Virus record (IMG/VR): IMGVR_UViG_3300042731_004443
Location: 1-26,933 of that record
Length of the DNA: 26,933 nt
Origin: a virus
Strand: one strand, 5' to 3'
The translations under genes were made by a program, and so were the position numbers. The notes under the pieces were generated by a model. The model ran no database searches and was not told the origin of the DNA. It worked only from the letters and a program-made list of their open reading frames with translations. Of the stretch, positions 1-9,480 are shown piece by piece. Positions within the stretch are counted from its first letter, which is position 1; each line of letters begins with the position of its first letter.

Positions 1-154
1 CAACCACTTCCTGTTGTTTAAGGTAAAGCTTGGCATATGATTTAGCAATATCCTTTAGTGTTTTTTTATCGTCACATGAATCAATTTCTTTTGCAAGTTT
101 TATATATTCAAAACCTTTATTGAGATTATTCAATTCAATCTGATCGGGATCCAT
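1..154 (-). CDS. Small conserved-type phage protein, N-terminal part only
   Basis: The gene starts at 154 and stays open to the left edge, so only the first 51 residues are present and the C-terminus is outside the window. The visible part begins MDPDQIELNNLNKGFEY and is rich in charged residues with predicted helices, including a stretch around KKTLKDIAKSYAKLYLKQQ. No signal peptide or membrane segment is seen. The start is chosen because a strong Shine-Dalgarno (AGGAG, 162-166) lies 7 bases upstream, although it is inside the preceding gene; the two genes overlap by 20 bases in different frames. It resembles small helical proteins that I recall near structural genes in cyanophages, but I cannot name a function. 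It is the last visible member of the late operon. Confidence 0.72.
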   Translation of the reverse strand, partial: MDPDQIELNNLNKGFEYIKLAKEIDSCDDKKTLKDIAKSYAKLYLKQQEVV

Positions 155-356
155 TAGCAAGCTCCTTTAGTAGTGATTTAATTTCATTTATATCCTTCTT
201 AAGTATATCCAATTCTTCACGTTCTGTCTGCCTCACTTGCTTCATTTTTAAATATTGAGTATATCCGGAAGAATCAGTGTTAATGATTGCTCCGGTTTTT
301 TTATCTCTGAATAAATTACGTTCTCCCTCTACAGGAATCAAATCTTCTTTTTCCAT
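135..356 (-). CDS. 73-residue phage protein with C-terminal coiled coil
   Basis: This small protein has no function I can name. The N-terminal half carries a compact motif, NLFRDKKTGAIINTDSSGY (residues about 14-32). The C-terminal half, from about residue 42 (QTEREELDILKKDINEIKS), is a heptad-like helix that probably forms a short coiled coil. I recall similar proteins, with an LFRD..T.AI.NTD element followed by a coiled coil, close to structural genes of T4-like cyanophages. The start lies one base after the stop of the DUF4815 gene, which implies translational coupling, and its 3' end overlaps the next gene by 20 bases. Its place in the late structural operon suggests a small virion or assembly role; that is inference from position only. 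Confidence 0.8.
   Translation of the reverse strand: MEKEDLIPVEGERNLFRDKKTGAIINTDSSGYTQYLKMKQVRQTEREELDILKKDINEIKSLLKELANGSRSD
162..166 (-). promoter_or_regulatory. Shine-Dalgarno that fixes the start of the edge gene
   Basis: AGGAG on the minus strand lies 7 bases before the ATG at 154-152, inside the 3' end of the upstream gene. It is one of the best ribosome sites in the window and is the main reason for accepting a start that overlaps the upstream gene by 20 bases. Confidence 0.7.
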
Positions 357-357
357 A

Positions 358-3300
358 TTATGCTAATGCGATTGCTCTAAAATCTTTCAACTTAACTGGG
401 GCAGATTCATTTGTCGATGACATTACAATTTTAATTGCAAATGCTGTAAATTGATCTAAATTATCTATACTGAATTGGTATTCGGAGTATTCCTCCTCAC
501 CACTTCCATTTGCAGCAACAAAAGCATCTGCTCTTCCACTGTTTTTATTTGGATCAATCACTCTATCACCAAATCCATCACCATCCGTATCAATCAAATT
601 ATCGTATCCTGGGAATGCGATGAATTTTTGTTCAACCCCTGTAGAATCTACTTTGACTAATTGATAGAATACTCTAAAGTCTGCAGTTTCTTCTCTATGA
701 GCAGCAATGATAACTTTCAAACTTGTTGCTGGTTGAGCAATCGATATTGGTTTAGTTGCAAAAACTGCGCCATGTGGATCATTTTGTAAATCATTGCTTC
801 TAGAATCGCTAACATAATCTTTAATTGGGGCATTTGATTTATTTCTACCAAGTAAGAAAGTTGCATTTTGAGTATCCATCATTGGAGATAGATTTTCATT
901 TTCTGTAGAAAAATCGACCCTTAATGTAAGTGATTTATTACCTGGCATATTTTGCAATCTTATATCCTCATTAACTTTTGATGCAATCATTCTTGGTGTT
1001 GGGAATTTGATTACCTTGTTAAGAGTAACAGGTTCAAATCCTTTATCAATAAAGGATGTCTCATTTCCACCAGCACTAGTTCCAGAAATAGTTCTGATAT
1101 TAGTTGTGGCAACCGTTCCTTTTCCTGGTGTTATTATGTTGAACTCAGGGACAATGGAACTAAATTGATAATTTTGTGAAATTCCAACACTATTACCACC
1201 AAATCCCTTTTGAGACTCAAAACATAGTAATCCTGCTCCACTAGATCTATCTGGTGTCATAGTTCTATCAAACTTGAGATAGTAACTATCAATATTCGAA
1301 TTATCATCACTAAAGGTAGTTCCTGGTATATCATGAGATCTGTTTATTCTCATGAGTGATACACCATTTACTTCATATGGTCTTATCGTAGCACCTTTAT
1401 TATGTGTAGATTTAACTGAGTCATTTAGTGCTCTTCCATCAATAGTTAATGTACCAGTGCCAGATGCACCTGGTGTTATTGCACTGTAAGATACAACTTC
1501 ATTTTCAATCAGAGCATAACCTCTTGAAGTAGAGATTCCTTCAAATGTTCCAAACATTGCAGTTTTTGCAACTGAAACCTGAGTTTCAGTTAAATTAAAT
1601 CCTGCAGTAAGTTCAGTTTTTGTGGTATCAGGTTCAATATCAACAACTTGAATTTTGTTATTGCCACCATGATGTGCATGATTATGTTGTTTGATACGGA
1701 AGAAACTTCCATCAAATATATCATCAATTTCTGAAGAACCAGAAGAACCAACAATCACTGATGCAGTAGTTCTTGTTGTTGCATCGTCAGGATCTGTGAA
1801 ATAGTAAATATCGTTTCCATTACTAAAACTTTGCCCTTGAACATCAGTCAAGTATAAAGTATCTTTTGTTTGATATTCGGTGATTGTGAATTTAGCGCCA
1901 GAACCTCTCTTCTCATCATTTGAACTACCAATAGATGAAGTCTCAATTTCAACTAATTCACCTTCAACATAACCACTACCACCACTAGTAATTGAAACAG
2001 ATGTAATAACACCATTAAGATCTGTACCGATAGTTACTTGACCGCCAGTGCCCTTTCCTGATAATGACTTTAAATCACATCCAGTCATCGAAGAACTTGC
2101 TTTATATCCGGTTCCACCATCAACAATAGTAATTGAACCACTACCATTGGCTGGAGTTCCTCCAATGTTCTCTACAAATCCACTAGCACCAGGTCCAGTC
2201 GAATTTTCAATAACTTTATCTCCCAAACCAATCGAACTGTTTAAAGTTCCAGTGAATGGAACCATTAACTTCCTTGGTAATCCTTCTATTGGATTTGGAG
2301 AAAGGGCAGCAGAATTATCACCTTTTGGTAAAATAGAATTATTATGCCAAGTGAGTGTTCCAGAACTTACAAATTGTGCTTTATATAATTTGAATGTTAA
2401 ATCCTGATATTGACTTGCAGTCCATATTGTACCATTTTGAGATTTAAACAGTGATCCACCAATATACTGTTTAGATACAACAACCTCCTGAACATCAGGT
2501 ACGTTTGAAGTTGTAACGGTTTTTTGACCCATGGTTGCAACCCACATCTCATAATTATCAGATGCAGGCGAAAGTATCACGATAGCATATTCTGTGCCTG
2601 CTTCTAAGTAAACCGGAGATTCAAATCTAACTCTAGTTGGTACAGGATTTAAACTACCTTCAGGAGTAACATTAATATCATTTGGATTTAATGCAACCTG
2701 AGTATAGTCTTGGACAAGATATTGTGTTGGAGTACCTAACTCAACTGTCCTAAGTTCAACAAAAACTTTAGCTGCTGGATCTTTTCTTGCAAAATATAAA
2801 TCGAATGAAGTTAAGAATATACCCGAACCATCATCAACCGTAAATGACTGTGCTAATGGATCTCTATGTGGTGCTTTAACTTTTTCTTTTTTAACTTTTT
2901 TTACATTACCGTCACTATCGAAGAATCTTGTCTTCTCAAAATATTCAACGAGTTTTGCTTTTTTAGCTGGTTTGGGTGGATTTCTAACTTGAACCACATC
3001 TTTTTGAACTTTGAATGTAGAACCGTCACCAGTCCATGTACCAATTGCTTCAGAAGCAAATACTGTTGATCCAGGTAAAGTTGTTGTATTTGGTGGAGTT
3101 GCAGTAACTTTGACTGTTTTTGTTCCACTCTTAACTCTTACCGCAGGTTTTGGTTCTGCATTTGGATCTCTGAAGAAGAAGTTAGCAACAATATCACCCC
3201 AATTATCAGAGATTAAATCTGCTTTTTCAATAAGCGCAGCTGCGCCAGATTGTTTACCAATTACAGTTGCACCAACTTCTACATATCCATAATATTTTTC

Positions 3301-6300
3301 TTTTGTACCAAGAGTCTTTACACCAAAATTAATTAATTTTGAAGTTGCAGAATAATTTGCACCTGGAGCAGTTCTATTTCTATCATAAGGATCAACTGTA
3401 TACTTTTCAACTTTTACTGAAGGAGAACCTAATCCATTAATAATTTCATTCAGTTTGTTATCACCAAGTTTATGATTAGGTGCTTTAATTTTCAAGAATG
3501 CAATTTTTTTCTGTGCAGCATAAACTTCTACTTCTTCACCAGGAATAAATGTTCCTGATTGCATAGTAATTTCACACAATTTAGGAACTAAATCTACTTG
3601 CTGACTATCGATATAATGATAATGTTTTGTAAATGGTCTCAATCCATTAGCATATAGTGCTACGTTTCTAGAACGCATAAATTTATCAACTTCGCCTTCC
3701 ATTTTGATATCTTCAACATAATCAAACTCTCTCCCTTTATTTTTAAGTTTGCGAGAGAACTTTGTAGTCTTTTTGATTGTTGTGGTTTGGTACGCCTTTC
3801 TTGTACCTTTTTCACCTCTACCACCACCTTTCTTATATTCTTTAAATACTGGATCTTGCTTATCTTTATCCTTTTTAACTTTAGCTACATGCTTCCATTT
3901 GGCACCTGTAGATTCCTGTCTAGTATTATCGGGCAGATAAATTGTTCTAGTCCAGTTATCAGATGCTGGATGTAATGTTACTGCTCCAACAAATGAGATA
4001 ACATTAAATGGATTAACGTTTTCTACTTCAGTTGCATGTGGTTGAGTTATCCAATCTACCTCATTGTATGCTAAAGTTAGCATATCTCCAGTTTTTTGGA
4101 TATTTGGATCTGCTAATTTAAGATTTTGTGTTAAATCTGCGGTTTCAATATCAATACCTGGATCGAAAGCAAGTTCTGCATTCATAGACCAAACATCAAT
4201 AGGAGCAATACCAGCAGAGCCTTCTTGACTGATATCAATAGTTGTATATCTAGGATCTGCTAAACTCTTATCTCTGAAATCACAGACAATGAAACCAGTT
4301 TTAAATCTATCAAATCCATTGGCATCAGTTACAGATGTAGTTTTTGTCCCCAACTCAAGCATTGTAAGACTGGTAACTTCTTCAAGATTTTCAATTCTAT
4401 TCTCCAGTTTTCCGATATCACGCATGGTGAATCTTCTATTATCTTTTAATATAATTCTTGTGCTGGAAGCATCAAAAAGATATGGAGGATAAGAAATTTC
4501 AGCAATTTCCATAGCATCATCAGATAATACTGGTGATTGTGGAACATCTGCTGGTTCACCTTGAATTACTTCAAGTTGACCTAAACGATTTAGTGATACT
4601 AAATCTACTCTAGGTAAGTAATACGAATAACCTAAGAAAGAAGATTCATCTGGACTTACAACATATTTAAATGTTGATTCATATTGTCTTTGGTTGAATG
4701 CAAATGGTGATGCAGTTGTATGATTTGTGAATTTCTTAACTCTTGGTCTAAAATCCAAGATATCAGAAACTTTCAATCCACTAGGTAATTTTGGAAGTTC
4801 GTTTTTGTATCTATCTGCCGAATATGAATTAACAGTAAATAAATCACCACTATTTCCAGATGCAACTTCATACTTATCAAAGATAATTAAGAGTTGCTTT
4901 GATGGCGTAGGACTATCTGGATTTCTTACAATGGTAGCATAATCTACCATCTCATGGCGATTACCACTATCGAGAGTATAATTTGCTGTTAAATCTACGT
5001 AACTACCAGTTACGTATTCTTGAATTACTGCTTCAACAGCAGAATCTGAGAATTTAACTACTTCACCAACTCTAGGAGTATTTGAATTTCTCTTTACGTA
5101 GAAAACTTCAGTTGCAGTAACACTTACAACTTGTCCAATTGCTCTACTATCAACACCTAAAAGTTTTTCACCAACAACTACACTTTGATCGAGAGAAAGA
5201 CCTGTGGCAAACTTCAGTTTATCTAAAATAGGTGCATTGGAATCAGTAGATTCATAAACAGCACGAAGATTTACAACATCAGGAACATCCAAAGATATTA
5301 CTCTGTCTTCTATTCTAGTTCCAAAAAACTTGTTATGTGTTAGTCCATGTGAAGTTTTTGATTTTTGAGTTCTAGATACTACTAATTGATTACTTCTAAT
5401 AATATCTTTTGTTTTACTAACAATTCCTTTCTTTATTAAGGTTGCAATTATAGTTACATTACTTGCACTATTTTCACTAAGACCACTGAATGTGACTGAA
5501 GTTCCATTAGCACCTAATGTAAATTGATCGCCAGTTAATTCTTCAATTGTACCATCAGAATATATGATAGAATATCTCTCTGCATCAAACGATTCATAGA
5601 ACACATCAGTAATTCCAGTGCTAGGATCTATAGCATCGGCAACTTGAATTTGAACGGAATTACTAGATACAGATAACCCAGTGATTTGCTTTGTAATAGT
5701 TAGATTGGATGCAGATAAGTCAACCGAAGAAATAGTGGTAACAGGAAGAGTTGAATATAAACCCTCACTACCTGCAGATCTGATGATTGGGGTCATCAAT
5801 TCAAAATTATAACTACCATTTACATGCGTATGATAATAAACACCCGTAATTGAACTTGCAGGTGGTGCTAAAGTAATTTCTGTTCCTGAAGAATCAATAG
5901 AATGAATAGTTGCATAATTTGGTCTGCCAGCTGCGTTATTATTATTTGATTGATATCTTATCGTTCTACCTTCCTTTATACCAGTAACTCCAGCAAAAAA
6001 TCTTCCTGCAACTTTAGCTGTTCTATTTGTACCAGTACCAGAAATGGTCATGGTGTCCGTAGCACCAAAGTTTGGTAACGGATGTGGATACAATACTGTA
6101 TCAGCAGCAAACTTAGATTGTAAATTCGAATCTAGTGTATCTGCATCTTGATAAACACCCTTAATGTCTTCTACGCTATATTCGTTCAAACTGATGATAC
6201 CAGTTTTAAATTCAACCTCTTCGTTGATAATAATTTGCTCACCAACTATAAATGAACCAGATGTTTGATTTAAGAACATCGTGTTAGATCCACCACTACT

Positions 6301-7887
6301 TGTGGCGGTAGTAGATGCTAGATAACCAGTCGCACCACTCGATAAACCCCTAACGTAAGATGTAAGAGGAACTTGAGTCAAATTATAAGCATTAGATAAG
6401 ACCAATTTAGTATAAGTTTGAATATCATAAAGATATAAATCCCACTCAGTTGAAGAATCTTTATAACTATCGTCAGTTAGACCAAACCAATAAACTCTTG
6501 CCTCTCCAATTTTGGTTGGAGTTCCACTAGAAGAACCTGTGAAAACATATGGAGCACTAGTATTTGTGCCACTTGCACTTTCCGAATATCTTCTTTCCAG
6601 ATACAAATCAATTTTATTAGTATCTGTTCCACCTCCACTTGCAGGATCACCAATGTTAATATAAGGTGTTCCCAAGACATTATTAATTCTCAACATACTT
6701 CCCATTGTGAATGGGATATTTGCATTTTCTATAGTTTTTGTTGTTCTTGGTTTAGGAACATCAAGAACGGTTGATCCAACTAGATCAATATCATATCCTC
6801 TTACATATGCGGTTCCAGCAGAAACCTGAACTGCTAAAGTTTCTTCTTTAGGAGTATTTCCTTCATCTGTTACCTCATTCGGAAGGAATAATCCACCATT
6901 ACCAGTTTCATCATTCAATGATTCTTCAGTTTCAACGACAAAATCATCTATTGCATAGTTTCCAGATTCTTCAAAGGTTCTTTTAGCAAAATACTTTTTA
7001 ATCTCACTATACTGAGAACTATTTTGTATTTTTTTAATTTCTCCTTCGTCAATTCTAACGAGTTCTATAAAGTTGGTGTCATCATTATCAGTTAATGCTT
7101 TTTTAGAAAGTTTAACAGATAACTTTAATCTATCTGCACCTGGTGCAGCATAGTTGGAAAAACCTTTAGCATTATCATTAATAGATGGATCTTGATCAGA
7201 ATTTACTACTTCCTCAATTACTTCAAATCCAACTCTAAATGAAGGTTCATTATTATATGGATCTAAAACAATTTGGGAATCAGGTGTATCTACAAAAAGA
7301 CCTCTTATAAAGTAAACACCTTTAGCAACACCAACAGAATAACCCACTGCTGTAGCGTTGGTAGTAACCAAAGATAAAACAGAATCTTCCTGTACTAAGG
7401 TAGTATTTCCATATGAAACATTCTCTTCAAGTATTAATACTTCACCATCTTGAAATTGTACAGTTTCTCCATCATTAGCACCATCACGATACTTGACAAA
7501 TAATGTGATTTCCTCTACTCCCTCTTCTGGAGGTAAAAAATAACCTTTTATAGATGCTACTACCTCAGATGTTTCACCCCTAAGTTTTACTTTGCCAGAA
7601 ACAAGTGCATCAAGATAAACTGATACATCAATGCCAAGATGATCTGGTTTAACTTTGATGGTTGTAAATCCATCATCAACTGTAATCCCACCTGGAATAA
7701 CCATGGAGCCTTCTTTGAAGACATGGCTTCCATAATTTTCTATCTGATTTTGTAAAATTGACTGGAGACCAGTTAATTCTCTTGCCTGAACAGGATATCC
7801 AGGTTTAAATAAAACCTTATAAAAATTATTAGCCTTATCGAAATCATCATAATAAGGGCTTACATTGAGATTAGTCTTCTGTGGCAT
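358..7887 (-). CDS. Giant DUF4815-type tail/baseplate structural protein (2509 aa)
   Basis: This is a virion protein of the large DUF4815 family found in T4-like cyanophages, probably an outer baseplate or tail-fibre-like component; its exact site is not established. Residues 1-70 are the family start (FKPGYPVQARELTGLQS, then SHVFKEGSMVIPGG). The region to about residue 420 includes YFIRGLFVD and GTAYVRGYDID. Around 1395-1440 is a conserved FMRSRNVALYANGLRP block. About 1670-1840 is a beta-rich domain (DPLAQSFTVDDGSGIFLTS to the SPASDNYEMWVATMG block). A His cluster, HNHAHHGGNNK, lies near 2066. The C-terminus ends KLKDFRAIALA, as in related proteins. Oddities are two lysine-rich linkers (about 1327-1389 and 1633-1675) and GGxGY modules near 1925 and 1965. 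The gene starts 3 bases after the gp8 stop, so it is probably coupled to gp8. In T4, genes 9-12 would follow 8; none is seen here, so this protein may replace some of their roles (inference). Confidence 0.9.
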   Translation of the reverse strand: MPQKTNLNVSPYYDDFDKANNFYKVLFKPGYPVQARELTGLQSILQNQIENYGSHVFKEGSMVIPGGITVDDGFTTIKVKPDHLGIDVSVYLDALVSGKVKLRGETSEVVASIKGYFLPPEEGVEEITLFVKYRDGANDGETVQFQDGEVLILEENVSYGNTTLVQEDSVLSLVTTNATAVGYSVGVAKGVYFIRGLFVDTPDSQIVLDPYNNEPSFRVGFEVIEEVVNSDQDPSINDNAKGFSNYAAPGADRLKLSVKLSKKALTDNDDTNFIELVRIDEGEIKKIQNSSQYSEIKKYFAKRTFEESGNYAIDDFVVETEESLNDETGNGGLFLPNEVTDEGNTPKEETLAVQVSAGTAYVRGYDIDLVGSTVLDVPKPRTTKTIENANIPFTMGSMLRINNVLGTPYINIGDPASGGGTDTNKIDLYLERRYSESASGTNTSAPYVFTGSSSGTPTKIGEARVYWFGLTDDSYKDSSTEWDLYLYDIQTYTKLVLSNAYNLTQVPLTSYVRGLSSGATGYLASTTATSSGGSNTMFLNQTSGSFIVGEQIIINEEVEFKTGIISLNEYSVEDIKGVYQDADTLDSNLQSKFAADTVLYPHPLPNFGATDTMTISGTGTNRTAKVAGRFFAGVTGIKEGRTIRYQSNNNNAAGRPNYATIHSIDSSGTEITLAPPASSITGVYYHTHVNGSYNFELMTPIIRSAGSEGLYSTLPVTTISSVDLSASNLTITKQITGLSVSSNSVQIQVADAIDPSTGITDVFYESFDAERYSIIYSDGTIEELTGDQFTLGANGTSVTFSGLSENSASNVTIIATLIKKGIVSKTKDIIRSNQLVVSRTQKSKTSHGLTHNKFFGTRIEDRVISLDVPDVVNLRAVYESTDSNAPILDKLKFATGLSLDQSVVVGEKLLGVDSRAIGQVVSVTATEVFYVKRNSNTPRVGEVVKFSDSAVEAVIQEYVTGSYVDLTANYTLDSGNRHEMVDYATIVRNPDSPTPSKQLLIIFDKYEVASGNSGDLFTVNSYSADRYKNELPKLPSGLKVSDILDFRPRVKKFTNHTTASPFAFNQRQYESTFKYVVSPDESSFLGYSYYLPRVDLVSLNRLGQLEVIQGEPADVPQSPVLSDDAMEIAEISYPPYLFDASSTRIILKDNRRFTMRDIGKLENRIENLEEVTSLTMLELGTKTTSVTDANGFDRFKTGFIVCDFRDKSLADPRYTTIDISQEGSAGIAPIDVWSMNAELAFDPGIDIETADLTQNLKLADPNIQKTGDMLTLAYNEVDWITQPHATEVENVNPFNVISFVGAVTLHPASDNWTRTIYLPDNTRQESTGAKWKHVAKVKKDKDKQDPVFKEYKKGGGRGEKGTRKAYQTTTIKKTTKFSRKLKNKGREFDYVEDIKMEGEVDKFMRSRNVALYANGLRPFTKHYHYIDSQQVDLVPKLCEITMQSGTFIPGEEVEVYAAQKKIAFLKIKAPNHKLGDNKLNEIINGLGSPSVKVEKYTVDPYDRNRTAPGANYSATSKLINFGVKTLGTKEKYYGYVEVGATVIGKQSGAAALIEKADLISDNWGDIVANFFFRDPNAEPKPAVRVKSGTKTVKVTATPPNTTTLPGSTVFASEAIGTWTGDGSTFKVQKDVVQVRNPPKPAKKAKLVEYFEKTRFFDSDGNVKKVKKEKVKAPHRDPLAQSFTVDDGSGIFLTSFDLYFARKDPAAKVFVELRTVELGTPTQYLVQDYTQVALNPNDINVTPEGSLNPVPTRVRFESPVYLEAGTEYAIVILSPASDNYEMWVATMGQKTVTTSNVPDVQEVVVSKQYIGGSLFKSQNGTIWTASQYQDLTFKLYKAQFVSSGTLTWHNNSILPKGDNSAALSPNPIEGLPRKLMVPFTGTLNSSIGLGDKVIENSTGPGASGFVENIGGTPANGSGSITIVDGGTGYKASSSMTGCDLKSLSGKGTGGQVTIGTDLNGVITSVSITSGGSGYVEGELVEIETSSIGSSNDEKRGSGAKFTITEYQTKDTLYLTDVQGQSFSNGNDIYYFTDPDDATTRTTASVIVGSSGSSEIDDIFDGSFFRIKQHNHAHHGGNNKIQVVDIEPDTTKTELTAGFNLTETQVSVAKTAMFGTFEGISTSRGYALIENEVVSYSAITPGASGTGTLTIDGRALNDSVKSTHNKGATIRPYEVNGVSLMRINRSHDIPGTTFSDDNSNIDSYYLKFDRTMTPDRSSGAGLLCFESQKGFGGNSVGISQNYQFSSIVPEFNIITPGKGTVATTNIRTISGTSAGGNETSFIDKGFEPVTLNKVIKFPTPRMIASKVNEDIRLQNMPGNKSLTLRVDFSTENENLSPMMDTQNATFLLGRNKSNAPIKDYVSDSRSNDLQNDPHGAVFATKPISIAQPATSLKVIIAAHREETADFRVFYQLVKVDSTGVEQKFIAFPGYDNLIDTDGDGFGDRVIDPNKNSGRADAFVAANGSGEEEYSEYQFSIDNLDQFTAFAIKIVMSSTNESAPVKLKDFRAIALA

Positions 7888-7890
7888 TTT

Positions 7891-9450
7891 TTAGAATTCC
7901 AGTATAATTTTTAAATCTTCTTTTTGGCGTGGGTTTCTGGCAATACTTGCTCTGTTGTCAAGGTAAATAACATCCCCTGAACCTTTATTTATTTCAGCAC
8001 TTGCCATACCCTGAGTAAAATTAACACCAAGATTAACTAACTTAGTTCCTGTTGGATTAGTAGTTATTCCAGAGAATGAAGTATCAATTGATCCAGAGAA
8101 GTTAGAAGTTTGACCACTAACAGTATTTCCAGATGCTTCAAAAGGATATGCTCTACCGTTTGTTGATATTCCTGTATAATCTTGAGTATCAAAAGTTGTT
8201 TGATTGAAGAATAAAGATCTATCAATGAAATACTTTAAAACTTTAGTTTCAACATCAAAAGAAGCAACATAACCATATGCTCTTGCAGTGTTGTTTTGAA
8301 CAACTTGTTGTATTTTTTCACCAACTTTTGGTGTTCCCACTATTGAGTTGAATTTAAGAGCATTCAATCCACTAAAGGTATTTTCCACATATAAATCATT
8401 TGTTCCAACTTTGGTTGGATTTTTTACAATAGATACCTGAGAAAAACTTGTATCTATTGGAAAATCCTTTGTAGAATCATCAAATCTTGCATAAACTAAT
8501 ACCTTATCAGTTCCAAGTTCAGTATATACATCAAAACCATGTCCATCAGATGGTGGAATTATTGGAACCAAATTTGCATTTTTTCCAGTTGTGCTTGAAT
8601 TAATTGGTCCTAAATCAACTAACGCATAACTATATCCTTGCCCACCGGAAGTTACCACAGTATCAGTAATCTTTCCACCGACAACATCAACTCTTACCTT
8701 TCCACCAGAACCATCACCAATCAAATCCATTTCCTGACCAAGACCATTTGCATAGTCATCACCACTCTTTTCAATATAAACTGTCTTGATTTGATTTAAG
8801 TTGACTTTTGAATCTCCCGCTTCTCTAACAGCTCTTATCTGAGAATCAGTAGAAGTTTGCCACTGATTTGGTACAGTAATATATTCTGTAGAATCAAATT
8901 TTATGATATCACTTGGACTAATAGTGAACAGATATTTCCAAATATATCCATCACCACTATCACCTGCTCTGGATGGTTCTAAATCTGTAAAAGTTGGTTC
9001 ATCCTGAGAAACATTTCCTTTAGGAAGATCACCACTAGAACCATTTTCAATACAAATATAAACTCTGTAATCAGAATTTATAACATAATAATTTGCATCA
9101 TATAGTCTAGATGCATTGGTTATTGGTGCTGGTTTTAAGACACTGTAGTCGTGCCTATACATTTCGTACCTAGAACCTGCAGTCCAATTGATTCTTCTTA
9201 CTAATCTTCTGACATTAGCGGAAGTAACTTTCTTCCCATATAATGTAACGTCACCAGAATGCTTATTATAAGAAATACTATCAATAGGAGCAGGTGGATT
9301 TGTATTCCAAGTCGTGCTCCTACCAAAACCAACAATTGTTGGATTTGGAAGACCAATAGTAACATAATATGAGTTAGAAGAATTCTCAACTGACTCTACA
9401 AAATTACTGGCATTCAGGATTCTAAATTGATCAGTAACAAGTGCGGACAT
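7891..9450 (-). CDS. gp8: Baseplate wedge protein gp8, enlarged form
   Basis: This is the baseplate wedge subunit equivalent to T4 gp8, which in T4 is a dimer in the wedge that contacts gp7 and gp10. The first 200 residues follow the family: FGRSTTWNT at 42-50 (T4 has a FGRS.PW motif), RYEMY at 94-98, GDGYIWKYLFTI at 166-177 and EYITVP at 189-194. The C-terminus, GDVIYLDNRASIARNPRQKE followed by a hydrophobic end, matches the T4 gp8 C-terminus (MIYMENRPPI). At 519 residues it is well above T4 gp8 (334 as I recall). The extra material lies mainly between residues 225 and 485 and includes a glycine-rich TSGGQGYSYALVDLG module like those in both flanking giants. A perfect late promoter octamer lies just upstream. 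No clear Shine-Dalgarno is seen. Confidence 0.9.
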   Translation of the reverse strand: MSALVTDQFRILNASNFVESVENSSNSYYVTIGLPNPTIVGFGRSTTWNTNPPAPIDSISYNKHSGDVTLYGKKVTSANVRRLVRRINWTAGSRYEMYRHDYSVLKPAPITNASRLYDANYYVINSDYRVYICIENGSSGDLPKGNVSQDEPTFTDLEPSRAGDSGDGYIWKYLFTISPSDIIKFDSTEYITVPNQWQTSTDSQIRAVREAGDSKVNLNQIKTVYIEKSGDDYANGLGQEMDLIGDGSGGKVRVDVVGGKITDTVVTSGGQGYSYALVDLGPINSSTTGKNANLVPIIPPSDGHGFDVYTELGTDKVLVYARFDDSTKDFPIDTSFSQVSIVKNPTKVGTNDLYVENTFSGLNALKFNSIVGTPKVGEKIQQVVQNNTARAYGYVASFDVETKVLKYFIDRSLFFNQTTFDTQDYTGISTNGRAYPFEASGNTVSGQTSNFSGSIDTSFSGITTNPTGTKLVNLGVNFTQGMASAEINKGSGDVIYLDNRASIARNPRQKEDLKIILEF

Positions 9451-9467
9451 CGTTATGCTTTTTTATG

Positions 9468-9475
9468 TATTTATA
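9468..9475 (-). promoter_or_regulatory. T4-type late promoter before gp8
   Basis: The minus strand reads TATAAATA, the exact T4 late promoter -10 element, inside the 30-base gap between the giant gene and gp8. The ATG of gp8 is 17 bases further on, so the leader would be very short. In T4 such sites are read by host polymerase carrying the gp55 sigma-like factor. It gives gp8 and the DUF4815 gene a transcript independent of the 13.4-kb gene upstream. Confidence 0.75.
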
Positions 9476-9480
9476 TCTGG

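Noticed and set aside
2048-2407. Plus-strand open frame of 119 codons
   Set aside because: It lies opposite the DUF4815 coding region, has no ribosome site and reads as an antisense shadow of a repetitive, low-complexity reading frame. The same holds for all other plus-strand frames, including those at 16085-16483 and 26539-26850.
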